Assembly (NCBI RefSeq): GCF_041260155.1
Contig: NC_091941.1
Location: forward strand, 39,194,747 to 39,258,746
DNA: 64,000 nt
From: Ptychodera flava
Lineage: Eukaryota > Hemichordata > Enteropneusta > Ptychoderidae
Direction: 5' to 3'
Part shown: positions 24,101-33,734 of the stretch, one piece after another
Layout of the letters: the number at the start of each line of letters is the position of its first letter
Position numbering within the stretch: position 1 is the first letter of the stretch
Notes under the pieces: generated by a model
The model's database searches: none
The model's input: the letters and a program-made list of their open reading frames with translations, nothing else
What the model was told of the DNA's origin: nothing
Translations under genes and position numbers: made by a program

Positions 24101-25772
24101 TTAAATGTTTTTTCTCATATTTGACAAGGCCCTCATTTCCTAATGTGACCTAAGAACTTTTAATTGACCCAATCCCAAACCATGCCCAACCATTTACAGA
24201 GTTTCATGTGGCTTTGAAAACCAAAGTGAACAAGCCGTATCAAGTAACACTGTCAAACACCATCTTGCCGTCCCTTTTGACTGATGTTCAGTGACACTTG
24301 TTGATTGGATCATGGATGCAATGTTCAAAATTACCAGCACTGCTTCTAATCCTTCTTTAAAAAAACGATCAATTTTTATGAAATATCCATAAAACATCAT
24401 GGTTGGTCTCCCTTTCCTCAACGATGATGTACTCCATGGTTAATTGAACAGCAAATGACAAAAATTTGGTCAATTGTGAGTCAACTGTTCGAATGGTACC
24501 TTTCATGATACCTTTCATGATACCTTTCACAATTTGCTTTACTTAAAAGCTCAGACAGTCGGCAACTCGGAAATTATCAATTTACTCAAAAATGTAATCA
24601 AAATATGATTTTTTTTGTTACTTTTTGTTCTTTATAGGCAAAATTAGTTGCTCATGACATACAGTAAATGTACAGTGTGGTGACGCATCAGCTGTACTGA
24701 AGAAAATGTTGAAAAACTATAATCCACATACCTACTGTGTTGCGAGCCCCTGACTTCCATGGGTCTGGTGTAATCACTTTCCCAAGTTTCTTCTGGCCTG
24801 CAGATGAAATTGTGATATAATTACCAGATTTCAGCCATACTGCACATAAATACAGTTCTTTTGAATGACCCGACCAGAGCCCAAAAGGGGAGAGGGAACT
24901 GTCAAGCTACTACTTCCATGAAAAGACTTGGAGTCAGTGACAACACAATGTACGTGCTCCTCTGCTTTCGTACTAAATCAAGGAAGATATACATTTACGT
25001 CGGTTCCCAGACACTTCGCACCAAAACCACTTCGCACCATAACCATCTCGTCCCATACCATTTCGCACCAAAACCACTTCGCACCAAAACAACCTCGTAC
25101 CAAAACCTCTTCGCCCCAAAAATCACGTCGCCCAAAACCATTGCGCAACCCGAAAAAAAACACGATTTATCGGTAACCGTTAAAAGCTGAAAATAACCAA
25201 CCGCTGCCAGTGAAGTTTTAATCACCTTTCTACCATCCCAGGACTGAAATCTTGAAATTGTACACATTTCGAGAAAATGACATCGCATCATGCAATACCG
25301 CGCACGGCACCTGAAATGTACCATTTAGTAGTTTGTGTGTTTCTTTTTTCTAATGGTTTCATGGAAGAATAAATGGTTCGTGGTAGCCAAGTTGCAGGTA
25401 AAAACAACGTTATGATACATCGTGACATCGATGTTTTAGTACGAGTTGACGGAACTATACGGTAAGCGAAGTGGTTTTAGTACGAGGTGGTACTTGGGGC
25501 GAAGTGGCGTTGGACGAGGTAGTACTTGGGACGAGTGTTTTGGTGCGAGGTGGTTTTGGTGCGAAATGGTTTTGGACGAAGTTGTGTGGGGCGAAGTGGT
25601 TTTGGTGCGAAAGGTTGTCTGGACCCCATTTACGTCCATGCATAGACTCTCGAGAAATTCGAGAGTCTATGGTCCATGGTAGTTTTATGGTACTATCATC
25701 AAATCACCTGAGTTACAAACTTAACAGGAAGTAAAATCTATCCTACCACTACTTACACTTCTCACAAACCAT
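21133..25772 (-). CDS. CRIPT: CRIPT, cysteine-rich PDZ-binding protein
   Basis: Minus-strand exons: 25757-25772, 24732-24797, 22269-22323, 21788-21885, 21133-21197; spliced length 300 bases, 99 residues (human 101), all phases consistent. Four CxxC pairs are present (CEKC at residues 3-6, then CRIC, CQGC, CAMC), which in this family bind zinc, and the protein ends KQTSV, the class I PDZ ligand that binds the third PDZ domain of PSD-95 type scaffolds. CRIPT is near-universal in eukaryotes and is also reported from spliceosomal complexes. The first exon has only 16 coding bases; exon 2 is best ended at GTAG|GTATGT, which restores the conserved NT-E-GGRK junction. It is head-to-head with the SR gene (1.29 kb between start codons). 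Introns 1-3 hold a foldback transposon, a minisatellite and a hairpin. Confidence 0.96.
22125..22221. repeat. Near-perfect ~33-bp inverted repeat in CRIPT intron 3
   Basis: GTTGTTGATATCACTG plus a purine run and ACAAAG at 22125-22157 is mirrored at 22189-22221, with about 31 bases between. In RNA this makes a long hairpin 48 bases from exon 22269-22323. It looks like a tiny foldback MITE. Confidence 0.75.
22412..23357. repeat. Minisatellite, ~17.5 copies of a 54-bp unit
   Basis: The unit begins GGTCCTACTGGAAACTTGG and ends ACACAAACATATATAT. Copies differ at a few sites only (CTTTGG/CTTCTG/CTTCAG; ATATAT/ACATAT); one copy near 23145 has lost three bases. Because 54 is a multiple of three and the unit has few stops, long frames are open on both strands (341 codons on plus; 325 and 205 on minus). 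It sits in CRIPT intron 2, starting 89 bases from exon 22269-22323 on the upstream side of transcription. I read it as non-coding. Confidence 0.93.
23515..23830. repeat. Degenerate ~105-125 bp tandem repeat
   Basis: Three to four diverged copies share GGGCTAGGTCTGTA...GGGGCTTGCA, AAATACATTT and TTTTAAGATTGGGG. CRIPT intron 2, next to the minisatellite. Confidence 0.5.
24992..25636. mobile_element. Foldback DNA transposon with 10-bp target duplication
   Basis: CATTTACGTC occurs at 24992-25001 and again at 25627-25636, bounding a 625-bp element (25002-25626). The ends are inverted: GGTTCCCAGACA at left against GGGTCCAGACAA read inward from the right. Inside each end is a tandem array of a ~17-bp unit, CACTTCGCACCAAAACC, with Y-rich variants (CTTCGCCCC, CTCGTACC); the right array is in reverse orientation, so each arm is 150-200 bp. 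The ~240-bp middle (25190-25430) has no recognisable gene. Repeat-filled arms and a 9-10 bp duplication are the marks of Foldback elements, which are linked to the Mutator superfamily. It lies in CRIPT intron 1 and is non-autonomous. The intact duplication suggests recent insertion. Confidence 0.85.
25641..25671. repeat. Perfect 13-bp hairpin
   Basis: CATAGACTCTCGA and its exact reverse complement at 25659-25671 flank a 5-base loop. It starts 4 bases beyond the foldback element's right target duplication. It is one of several CATAGA...TCTATG hairpins in the window. Confidence 0.75.
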
Positions 25773-27061
25773 ACCGATATTTCGAATAGGCAAGCAATCG
25801 GACCTAAAAAGAAAGGAAACGAGGATATATCACTAATCCCGGATTGAACAGTGGAGAATACCCTACGAAGCCGGACGATCCTGTCATCCAAACAAAAAAT
25901 CGGGGTTAAAGGTCAAAGAACAGAGGGTACAGATGTCCTCTGTCCATACGTATTTTTGTATGAAAAAAAGATAGCGTCTTTATTTATTTACAATGTCATA
26001 TTTTTTTCTTCTGTTTTCGTTGATGTAAATTTTTCCATACTATAATTCATTACATCTTGTATGCTGGCTCATAAATTTGGATTTATAAAATTATTTCGTT
26101 TTCAATTATATTACCTTTCAACGAGGATGCTGTGCCCCTGACTCTCAGCATAAATATCCCGCATGTACAGCAGATTCATTGCTGGGAATGTAGGAAGAAG
26201 CTCTATCACTGTCTACGAGCACAACACCGAAGGAAAAAGGAGAAAGAGGTCACAATCGCCTTCGTACATTTACGCGTATTCATCTCGTCGCTCTTGTAAG
26301 GTTTGTTCGCCAAAGCTACGTTCGCGATCGCATGGACGCTGTGTGGTCTCTGCATTGTTCTCTAAAAATGCGCCGCAATCAAGTCTCCGAAATAGGCCAA
26401 ATGGCGCCGTGCCGCTTTCACTATGCTATCACTTCCGAATGACATATGTACCACTTCCGTACGTTCAGTCCGTTGCATTGCGTCTCTTACAAGCCTTTTC
26501 AAATCCATTGAACGAACGTCAAAGCACCCGTCATCGTCTACGGTTCTATCGCCGACATTTTAGTTCATGAGTATACGACGCCATCTTCAACGCGGCATCA
26601 ATCATTGTGAAAGTAACATACATGTACATTTGTATTCAGTATCTGAGTATGCTATGATTCGTATGGACTATGATCATTAGGTAGAAACTAAATCATTCAA
26701 AATTCTCTCTTTCATGCTGTACGTACCAGTGCATCGTATGTCCAGGTAGACCTAACGTAAATTCCCTGTGGAAAAATAGGGCGTGTTCAGTCTACGGTAC
26801 GCTATAATACGCTATAATACTATGTTCCACATTATGTTGGTAATAAGGCCATGTAGGTACCCGTAGCCGTCAACTGTCCAGTCTCATAGAGCGCACTATC
26901 CAACCCCAATGTTGACTTCAGCATTCGTCGCGGTTTTGGTTCAAGCGTGGAGCAAGTGAATCACCAGTTCATCAGTGTAAGACAAAGTGTTATGCGCTGC
27001 GCTTGTATTTTCATTTCTCTCCGTTCTTTCTGCACAGGATTCTACTTTTCCCGTTGTCAAC
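25773..27061. promoter_or_regulatory. Shared upstream region of CRIPT (-) and SR gene (+)
   Basis: Head-to-head spacer between two housekeeping genes. Two ETS-type ACTTCCG motifs lie at about 26430-26460. A 135-codon Arg/Ser-rich open frame (26163-26570) overlaps but has no recognised likeness. Near the SR gene, ttctgcacag ending at 27038 could be the acceptor of a tiny 5' UTR intron. Exact transcription starts cannot be read from sequence. Confidence 0.4.
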
Positions 27062-29114
27062 ATGGTTGCAAGTCGCATATATGTCGGAGATCTTCGACCT
27101 GAGGTTCGCAAAGAAGATTTAGAAAGAGAATTCAGCAAGTGTGGACGAGTAATTGACATATGGATCGCAAGGAACCCCCCAGGTTTCGCTTTCCTCGAAT
27201 TTGACAACCCGAAGGATGCTGATAGCGCTGTTCGATCTCTCGATGGCAAAACAGTCTGTGGTTCACGCGTGAGAGTGGAGTTGTCCCGTGGAAGAGGGCG
27301 TGGTGGTGGTAGTGGTGGTCGTGACCGTAGTTCTAGGGGGGATAGGGGGCCACCAATGAGGGGATATGGTGGGCCACCATCACGAGGACCACTGCCACCT
27401 CCACCAGGAGGATATCGTGACTATCCTTCCGACTACAGTCGCTTTGAATCACGGTATGACGAACCACGATCTCGTTGGTCCGACAGTTATGGCAGTAGTT
27501 GGGGATCACGATCATCACCTCCAACAGGATATCGCAGTAGATCGCCAGTTCGACGAAGGTAGAGCTTTAAACAATATCATGGTTGAGGAAGTTTATACAA
27601 CAAGACATCATCAATGTAACCGCTGATATAAGGTTGCAGCATGTCAACCACACTAAATGTCAACAGAGCAGAACTAAACAAAAAAGTATACAAATGTGGT
27701 CATACGCGCCTTAAAAATGCATCTTGAAATTCATGTAAGATTTTCACACCGGTTATGTCAATGGGCAGTCACTTGTAAATCGGCCGCTGTTTCAGATACT
27801 GTCAACACTCGCCATTGGCATTACAAGTTCCGCATTTACTTTGCAATTCGCTGTATACGACAGAATTTCGCTGCAGATTGTGTACGCAATGTCTGTACCA
27901 GTCTCTTCTGATGACAAAATCCAGCAACCCCTCTACTGCCAATTAATATGTAAAGTGTTGGTAATTCAGAAAAGCCTCCTGACTTCATTGCACCGTAACT
28001 GATCACGAGATATGCTACTAAATATCCTAATGTTGCCCAATTGTGGCGATCTATTAGCATATTTTCATGTGCCCTTCTATTTTGCGGATACATCAGTTTG
28101 TCTGAATATAAAAAAGCTACCTCAACTAACGCAAAGGCAGACTTCAGTTTCCTCATTTCGTAAGTACGCAACGCTTCGTGGTATTGTGAATGGAATTGGG
28201 TATTCCATCTCGCGTCGCAAGTTGTCTCTGCGAGTGTCAGTTTGTGTAGCTGACTTGTGATGTATCCATGGGTTGCTGGCTGTTTACACTTCTAAACTTG
28301 CAATTTACAGTTAGTATCCTATACTATTTTGCAAATTGGTTTTTCAAAATATTCAAGTATTAAATTCTTTTCGTTCTGTTGAGAAGATGGTGCATAAACT
28401 TCATTCTTCTTTATATGTGAGCCAAAGGCAAACACTAGATTCAAAATTTAAAGGTAGAAGAATAATGTATTCTTTGGTTTTTCTGACTGATGAAGGTCTT
28501 CATTGTCGTGTACAGAGACCACTCCAAGTATTAAGTTTGTCAGTTGGATAAGTTGTCAAGCTATGCATAACAGATTTGGAGAATAATTACAATGGAACTT
28601 CATTGTCTTTAAGTGGACTGCCCAAGAAATGTTCCAGCTTTTTGTTTAGAGGAGAATATGCTAATGACATTTTAACTTCTTGAAATAGGTCTCCACCTCC
28701 ACCGCCTCCAAGGAGTAGGGATTATCCCAGAGAATATAGAGATTACCAGGACTATAGCCGAGATTATCCTCCACCCCCATCTCGGTAAGAACTTTCACCT
28801 GTCAACTATTTTGTGTCTTTTTGCGTGATAGACTTCATCTGGTACAGAACACTGACAGCATTATTGCTTTCAATCTGCTTTCCTTGGTATAAGCAATGTA
28901 GTATAACTTCCCAAGACCTAGAGAAATGCTCTTCTCTTTCAGTATCCATTCTCATCAGAAATACCATACACTCTGCTTTACCAACAGGTACGGATCTTCA
29001 CGGTATGACCGACCACCACTTCCTCCAAGTTCATATGAGAGAATGCCATATGACAGAGCTCCATATGACAGACCACCCTATGACAGACCACCAAGGTCAC
29101 CACCAAGGCGATGA
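27062..29114 (+). CDS. SR splicing factor, SRSF3/SRSF7-like
   Basis: Exons 27062-27558, 28689-28784 and 28988-29114 join in phase 2 each time: 720 bases, 239 residues. One RRM occupies residues 5-75 with RNP2 IYVGDL (6-11) and RNP1 PGFAFLEF (40-47); the context [12 protein letters not shown] and [10 protein letters not shown] is diagnostic of the SRSF3/SRSF7 group of splicing regulators. No CCHC zinc knuckle is seen, so it is closer in layout to SRSF3. After the RRM come a Gly/Arg-rich stretch ([10 protein letters not shown]), a Pro/Tyr/Arg region with RSRSPVRRR, and in the last exon [16 protein letters not shown] repeats. Classical RS dipeptides are few. The family acts in the nucleus in exon choice and mRNA export. 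If intron 1 is retained, the donor itself supplies the stop codon (TAG at 27560-27562), giving a 166-residue form. An in-frame ATG at 26987 is less likely than 27062, which directly precedes the RRM. Confidence 0.93.
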
Positions 29115-29557
29115 AGATTACATGTATGAAAGACAACAGTTCAGCAGAATCGTGTAGTGAATATATATTTTGCTAGTCACATACATATATACACTCCTGT
29201 TTGCTGGACCAAACCTAGTGTTGCTTTTTTTGTATGTGTCAGTTTTCTTCCTTCCACTGAGAGAATGATATGAATATGATAGCCATGACAGCCATAAATT
29301 GTACTAATTCTAGCTGCTTTGGATAACTAACTGACTGGTTGCTATTTAAGCTTCTTTTTTTAAAAAATGAATCCAGTTTTTATTGATGTAATTGCAGACT
29401 GAAAAATGATCCTGACTTTATCACTGTGCTTACTACAATGCTTATGTTGAAGTCAAACTGTCATTACAAGTTTGTAAAAGGAAAGAGTACAAAATAATAT
29501 TTCGCAGTGAATCCTTCACATAGTTCCTTCATGTACCAAGTATTTGTAAAGTTGTGT

Positions 29558-29563
29558 AATAAA
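29558..29563 (+). promoter_or_regulatory. Poly(A) signal of the SR gene
   Basis: AATAAA 444 bases past the stop, followed by T/G-rich sequence (cttttcttgtac, ttttatgtgcc). Confidence 0.6.
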
Positions 29564-30228
29564 TGGACTTTTCTTGTACATTTTATGTGCCTAAGCAGAT
29601 TTTGTGAAAAGAGTGTATGGAGCCACATGTTAGTGTTTGTATACTATCCTTATGTGAAATGATCTGGCATGATGGAAAATTACACATTTAGTCAGAGCGC
29701 CATCCTGAATAGACTGTCGGGCAATTTAAGGTAGTGACTCAGGTTTGTTGGTCAATTTTAGCAATTTTGTGATTATTTCATCTTCTGAACCCTTGAAATA
29801 TGATTTTTCTATTAGAGAAAACTGTGAGGCAACATTATACTAAAAAAGGTCTGAAATTTTAGTGAAAACACGGCCTTCTAACCACTGCGCGAGTTATTAT
29901 TTTCTTTTTGTTTTAACGGTCCGGATTACTGTCAGCGTTATCGTTATACCTTGAAGGAGATTATGTAAATTTTACGCACTATGTTGCGCATGGCGCGCAC
30001 GTCTTCATAAAGACGCTATTCCAACATGGCAGCTAGCGGTGTAGAAACGTAAACGGGGGCCAAAGAAGCAAAATGGAAAGCTGATGGACGCGAGCGTTGG
30101 GACCGATTTGAAACTTTCTGAACTTAGCTCATACCACAACTGCCATTGAAACATTTGTTGGTACTATGGTAACATGGTTGCACGCGTGATCATGTTGAGC
30201 ACGCGATTATCCTCCTGCTACTACTACA

Positions 30229-32060
30229 ACTTACAAGCTTGGCGGTACTCTGAGCTTGGTGAAGGTTTGCCAATGCTCTTCGGCCAAGCTTGATGTCGAT
30301 AAAGATTAATCCAATCTTGTTTGCAAATCTTGAGATAAGGATTTTGTCCAAAGCTTGGAACAGGGTTATTGCCAAATCTTAAATCAAGCGTACCTGGGAT
30401 TAAGCTTCAGTGAAGCTTGGCATTTTAACCTTCACCTAAGGACAAACAACGGAGCTGTTACGTATGACCGGAAAAGGCAGACACGCAGTTTGGTCGATAT
30501 CGCGTTGTATTCGAGCATGGATGTAAAAATTAGACTGTTGTACCCAAAATGCAGACGCATTATATGTAATAACCCCTTTATCATACATGCATACATATTA
30601 TTACCATTTCCCTGGCGAGGAAATCGACAGAAATAGGCCTTGTTTATTCATTATTCGCGCTGTACTCATATAGTAAGTTGTTTGCGAAGGAGTGATGGCA
30701 ACCGTTTCACTTGTTGATATTATTCCGCTTTGGGATATTTCACTTCACTGGGTGGTTGTGGTAAAATTTCAAATTAAACAATTTAATTATAAAGATGTCA
30801 ATCCGGGTTTCCATAATTTGAAGGATGTTTATATTTATGTAAGTACCGCATTAAATGTGAAACATAGGCTGGAGTGTGTAAGTGAGAAATTTTTCAGCTC
30901 TGACAAATACTCACAGCCCTTCATGAAAGTTACGAGGCCCACCAAAAATCCGGTCAAAATCGACCTCGCGCAGCTCCCGGAGGAAAACCTACAGAAATCT
31001 GTACGGCCGCATGTACGAGTGCAACGCGGATGTACATTTAATATTACTTGTGCAGTCAGTTCATCTTCAAGAATGATCCATGCCCTTCCTTACACGCCCA
31101 ATATGCTGAATTTACCATCTTAGAAAGGAATTTGTGAGCGGATTAGGAATACTTGAAGTGAGTGCAGTACTTCTTCGTAACTTGTATACTGTGTATACAT
31201 TTTGTCAATATACGAATAAATCATTTCAAATATACATCGTCTGCTCGTATATTTTTGTCACTGGCTTACCTAAATATGATGACTAAACTTGTTTAAACGA
31301 CCTACATTTAAGTTTTGTCTTTCTTGGGAGTATCTTTACTAGAAATATGATTTGTGTCAAAAACTTACAAGGAACAGGATCACGAACTTTCTGAGTCGCT
31401 ATGAATCGTAAAGTGTGGTGTGTGCATCTCTTCGCTGTCGTGTATTTTCAGAAGTGTAGCCGGATTTTCGTGGCTCATTTATGGCTATACTCGATATAAT
31501 TCAGTACATCGGTATTAAACCTTGTCAACAAGAAACTTGTCATATAGCGGTTCATTCATAAAAGTCGTGATGCAGTCGATCAAGCAGCACTCTTCAGCTG
31601 TGCAGACAAAGAGGGACCATGATGATAAGAGGTGTTCCTGTCGAGATGTCGGTCTCAACGCAAAATTTTAACGCGTTCGTGTTTATTGTATCCAAAACCC
31701 GCTTACTGGTCTATATTTTATACTTAAAGCGGGTCATAACTTTCAAATCAATAATTTGCCAAGACTCGCAGCAAAATCGGCTCCCTAAAGTAAGCAAAAA
31801 TGCTGAGGTCAAATGCTGGATGGGTCAAGGGACCCAAATGCTATAGTGGAAACGAGGACGATAAAAAGCTTATCCGTAAAGTTCGGCCCAAGGTTTACTG
31901 CCCAAGCTCAGAACAATATTTGGAAGCTTGTATAAAGGTTAGTTTGCCCTAAGCTTCAACAAAGGTGTGCAAGGATAAGCTTCAGCTAACCTTGGGCTCA
32001 CCATTTTTCTGGGCTTCGCCGCCAAGCTTCATGGCTAAGCTTGGACTAAGGTATTGCACA
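30229..32060. mobile_element. Nested foldback element with AAGCTTGG-rich arms
   Basis: CAAGCTTGGCGG near 30234 is mirrored by CCGCCAAGCTT near 32020. Both arms (about 30229-30440 and 31860-32060) are packed with AAGCTT and CTTGG words (AAGCTTGG, CAAGCTTGATG, TTAAGCTTCAG) in inverted arrangement. I could not find a certain target duplication, so the exact ends are approximate. It was inserted into the 4.0-kb TTAA element. The 1.4-kb centre has an open frame at 30692-31123 and an AATAAA near 31217. Confidence 0.6.
30692..31123 (+). CDS. Hypothetical 143-codon frame inside the nested element
   Basis: An open frame lies in the centre of the nested foldback element and is followed by an AATAAA near 31217. 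The part after tttttcag (from about 30898) has the most protein-like mix, SDKYSQPFMKVTRPTKNP and VKIDLAQLPEENLQK. A donor-like ATGTAAGT at 30837-30844 upstream suggests possible splicing. I do not recognise a domain and no transposase motif is visible. It could be captured host sequence, an element gene, or chance; other frames here are also partly open. Confidence 0.2.
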   Translation: MMATVSLVDIIPLWDISLHWVVVVKFQIKQFNYKDVNPGFHNLKDVYIYVSTALNVKHRLECVSEKFFSSDKYSQPFMKVTRPTKNPVKIDLAQLPEENLQKSVRPHVRVQRGCTFNITCAVSSSSRMIHALPYTPNMLNLPS

Positions 32061-33734
32061 ATCGCGAGCTATAGTTCCATACCCGGACTCCATACACACG
32101 CGAACGTACAGCACTGTAGATTACACTGCCGCCCCACGAGACTCTATTTAATCTTCACTGGAAAATATCGTTCTAAAACAGCAGCCCATCTTTTGGACTT
32201 AGTATTTAAATTGTCAATCCGACACTGTTATGTCGGTTTAGAGCACAGCAACTTACGCGAAACGTCGCTTCACGATGCCCTTCACGATCGGTGCCGGTCT
32301 GTTTCTATCTGTGGTCAAGAGAGTGTCGCTGGGTGAGGCGATACGTCGCCGTTTCAATTTTACAATCAGTGAATCTGTCGAGTATCGCCTCAGTCGTTTA
32401 TTTTATGTCATGAAGAATCGCTTTTACGTGTAACTGAAGTTGATTTTGGTTTCATACCGGGACCATAATAGTACATGTCACAGTCGAAAGCGAAATAGCC
32501 CACGAAAAACCCGGTATCATTCCTGATGGTGAGCAAAAAGACTGCAGCAGATCACATGTGAAAACTACGTAAACAAGTGCGACTTGCCCGTATTCCTTGA
32601 ACTTCTCAACTACAGAATTTTTTTGAGCATCGAGAGTTGGTCGTCTCATCTCCGAAAGCAAGCAAGTGACGCCTTGTACTATGGGCACAAAAATCGGCAC
32701 TAAAATGAACTAGGCAACCATTTCACACTTGGTACGTGCATAAATTACGGGCTGTGAGACCGGAAGCTTGCGAGAAAGCGAGCGCGCGTCGTCGGCAGAA
32801 CGCAGACCTGTAAACCAGTCCGGCTGTATGATTTTTTTAAACTTTTCTTGTCTTGCAACCAGACTCTAACCGTTACCAAACAGTGTACAGTTAATATAAT
32901 TATAAGCTAGATACGTATTTGACAAACAGATTATGCCCTGAATTATCTTTCTAGTGTTTATCGTGTAAATAGTACCCACCGCTTACGATGACCAGCCTCA
33001 CGTTTCTACACACAATTTTCATCATTTTTAGGCGAACTAATGTTTAGGACTTGTCAGAAATTCTCTAACCTGATGCCCAATATTTAACCTAGACCCAGAT
33101 CGAATGATTTTTTTTTGAAACGCACAAAAATCCGACTTTTTTCGGCGATTTTGTGTGAAAAATGGGACGTTTACACAAATCGTCGATTTTCTCAGTTCCG
33201 ATTTTTGCTATGTATACGCACTTTCAAATGAGTGTAAGTCGGCGACGCGTGGGCGGATTTCCCCGATTCTTCGCATGCTAACACTTCATGAATAGACCTG
33301 AAAAACCGTGTCTTAGATTTTTGATAACCCCCCTGAAGTGGCGATAACTTGACAAACGTGAACAAAAGCCGATAATTTATGCGAAAATCCGACAGTTCAC
33401 ACTTCCAAGGCTCACTGTGCAGAAACAAAAGCGAATTTCAAAAATCCAAAACACGGTTTTTCCCCCTGTATATCCAGCTGTCTAGTGCCGTTAACAGATC
33501 ACTTAGGGGTGCTGCCAATTCTTACTTATACTCTTTTAAGTGAAAAAATTCAAATCACATGTTTTTGACTTAAGCAAACATACCAATGCATGTTTTGACA
33601 ACTAAACAAAATTTTTACCTTCTTCAAATATAGACCTATTAGAAAATGTACCACATGTTGGGTGTGAGACCCTGTTTTCTATGTGAAACTTTTGATTGAA
33701 AATATGTGTCAACGAAACTGAGTCACTACCTTAA

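Larger units (their letters stand above)
29726..33734. mobile_element. 4.0-kb DNA transposon flanked by TTAA
   Basis: TTAA at 29726-29729 and 33731-33734 bounds an element of 4001 bp. Its ends are inverted repeats: GGTAGTGACTCAG followed by GTTTGTTG on the left against the same core followed by TTTCGTTG on the right, 21 bp with two mismatches. TTAA duplications are used by piggyBac and Kolobok transposons; I see no transposase, so the superfamily stays open. About 1.8 kb of the interior (30229-32060) is a second, nested foldback element. The remaining host-element DNA contains GC-rich patches and short frames without recognised likeness (for example minus 32452-32700). Confidence 0.8.

Noticed and set aside
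26163-26570. 135-codon Arg/Ser-rich frame in the CRIPT-SR spacer
   Set aside because: Lies in a GC-richer promoter area where long frames are common; both strands give partial frames and neither has recognisable domains.
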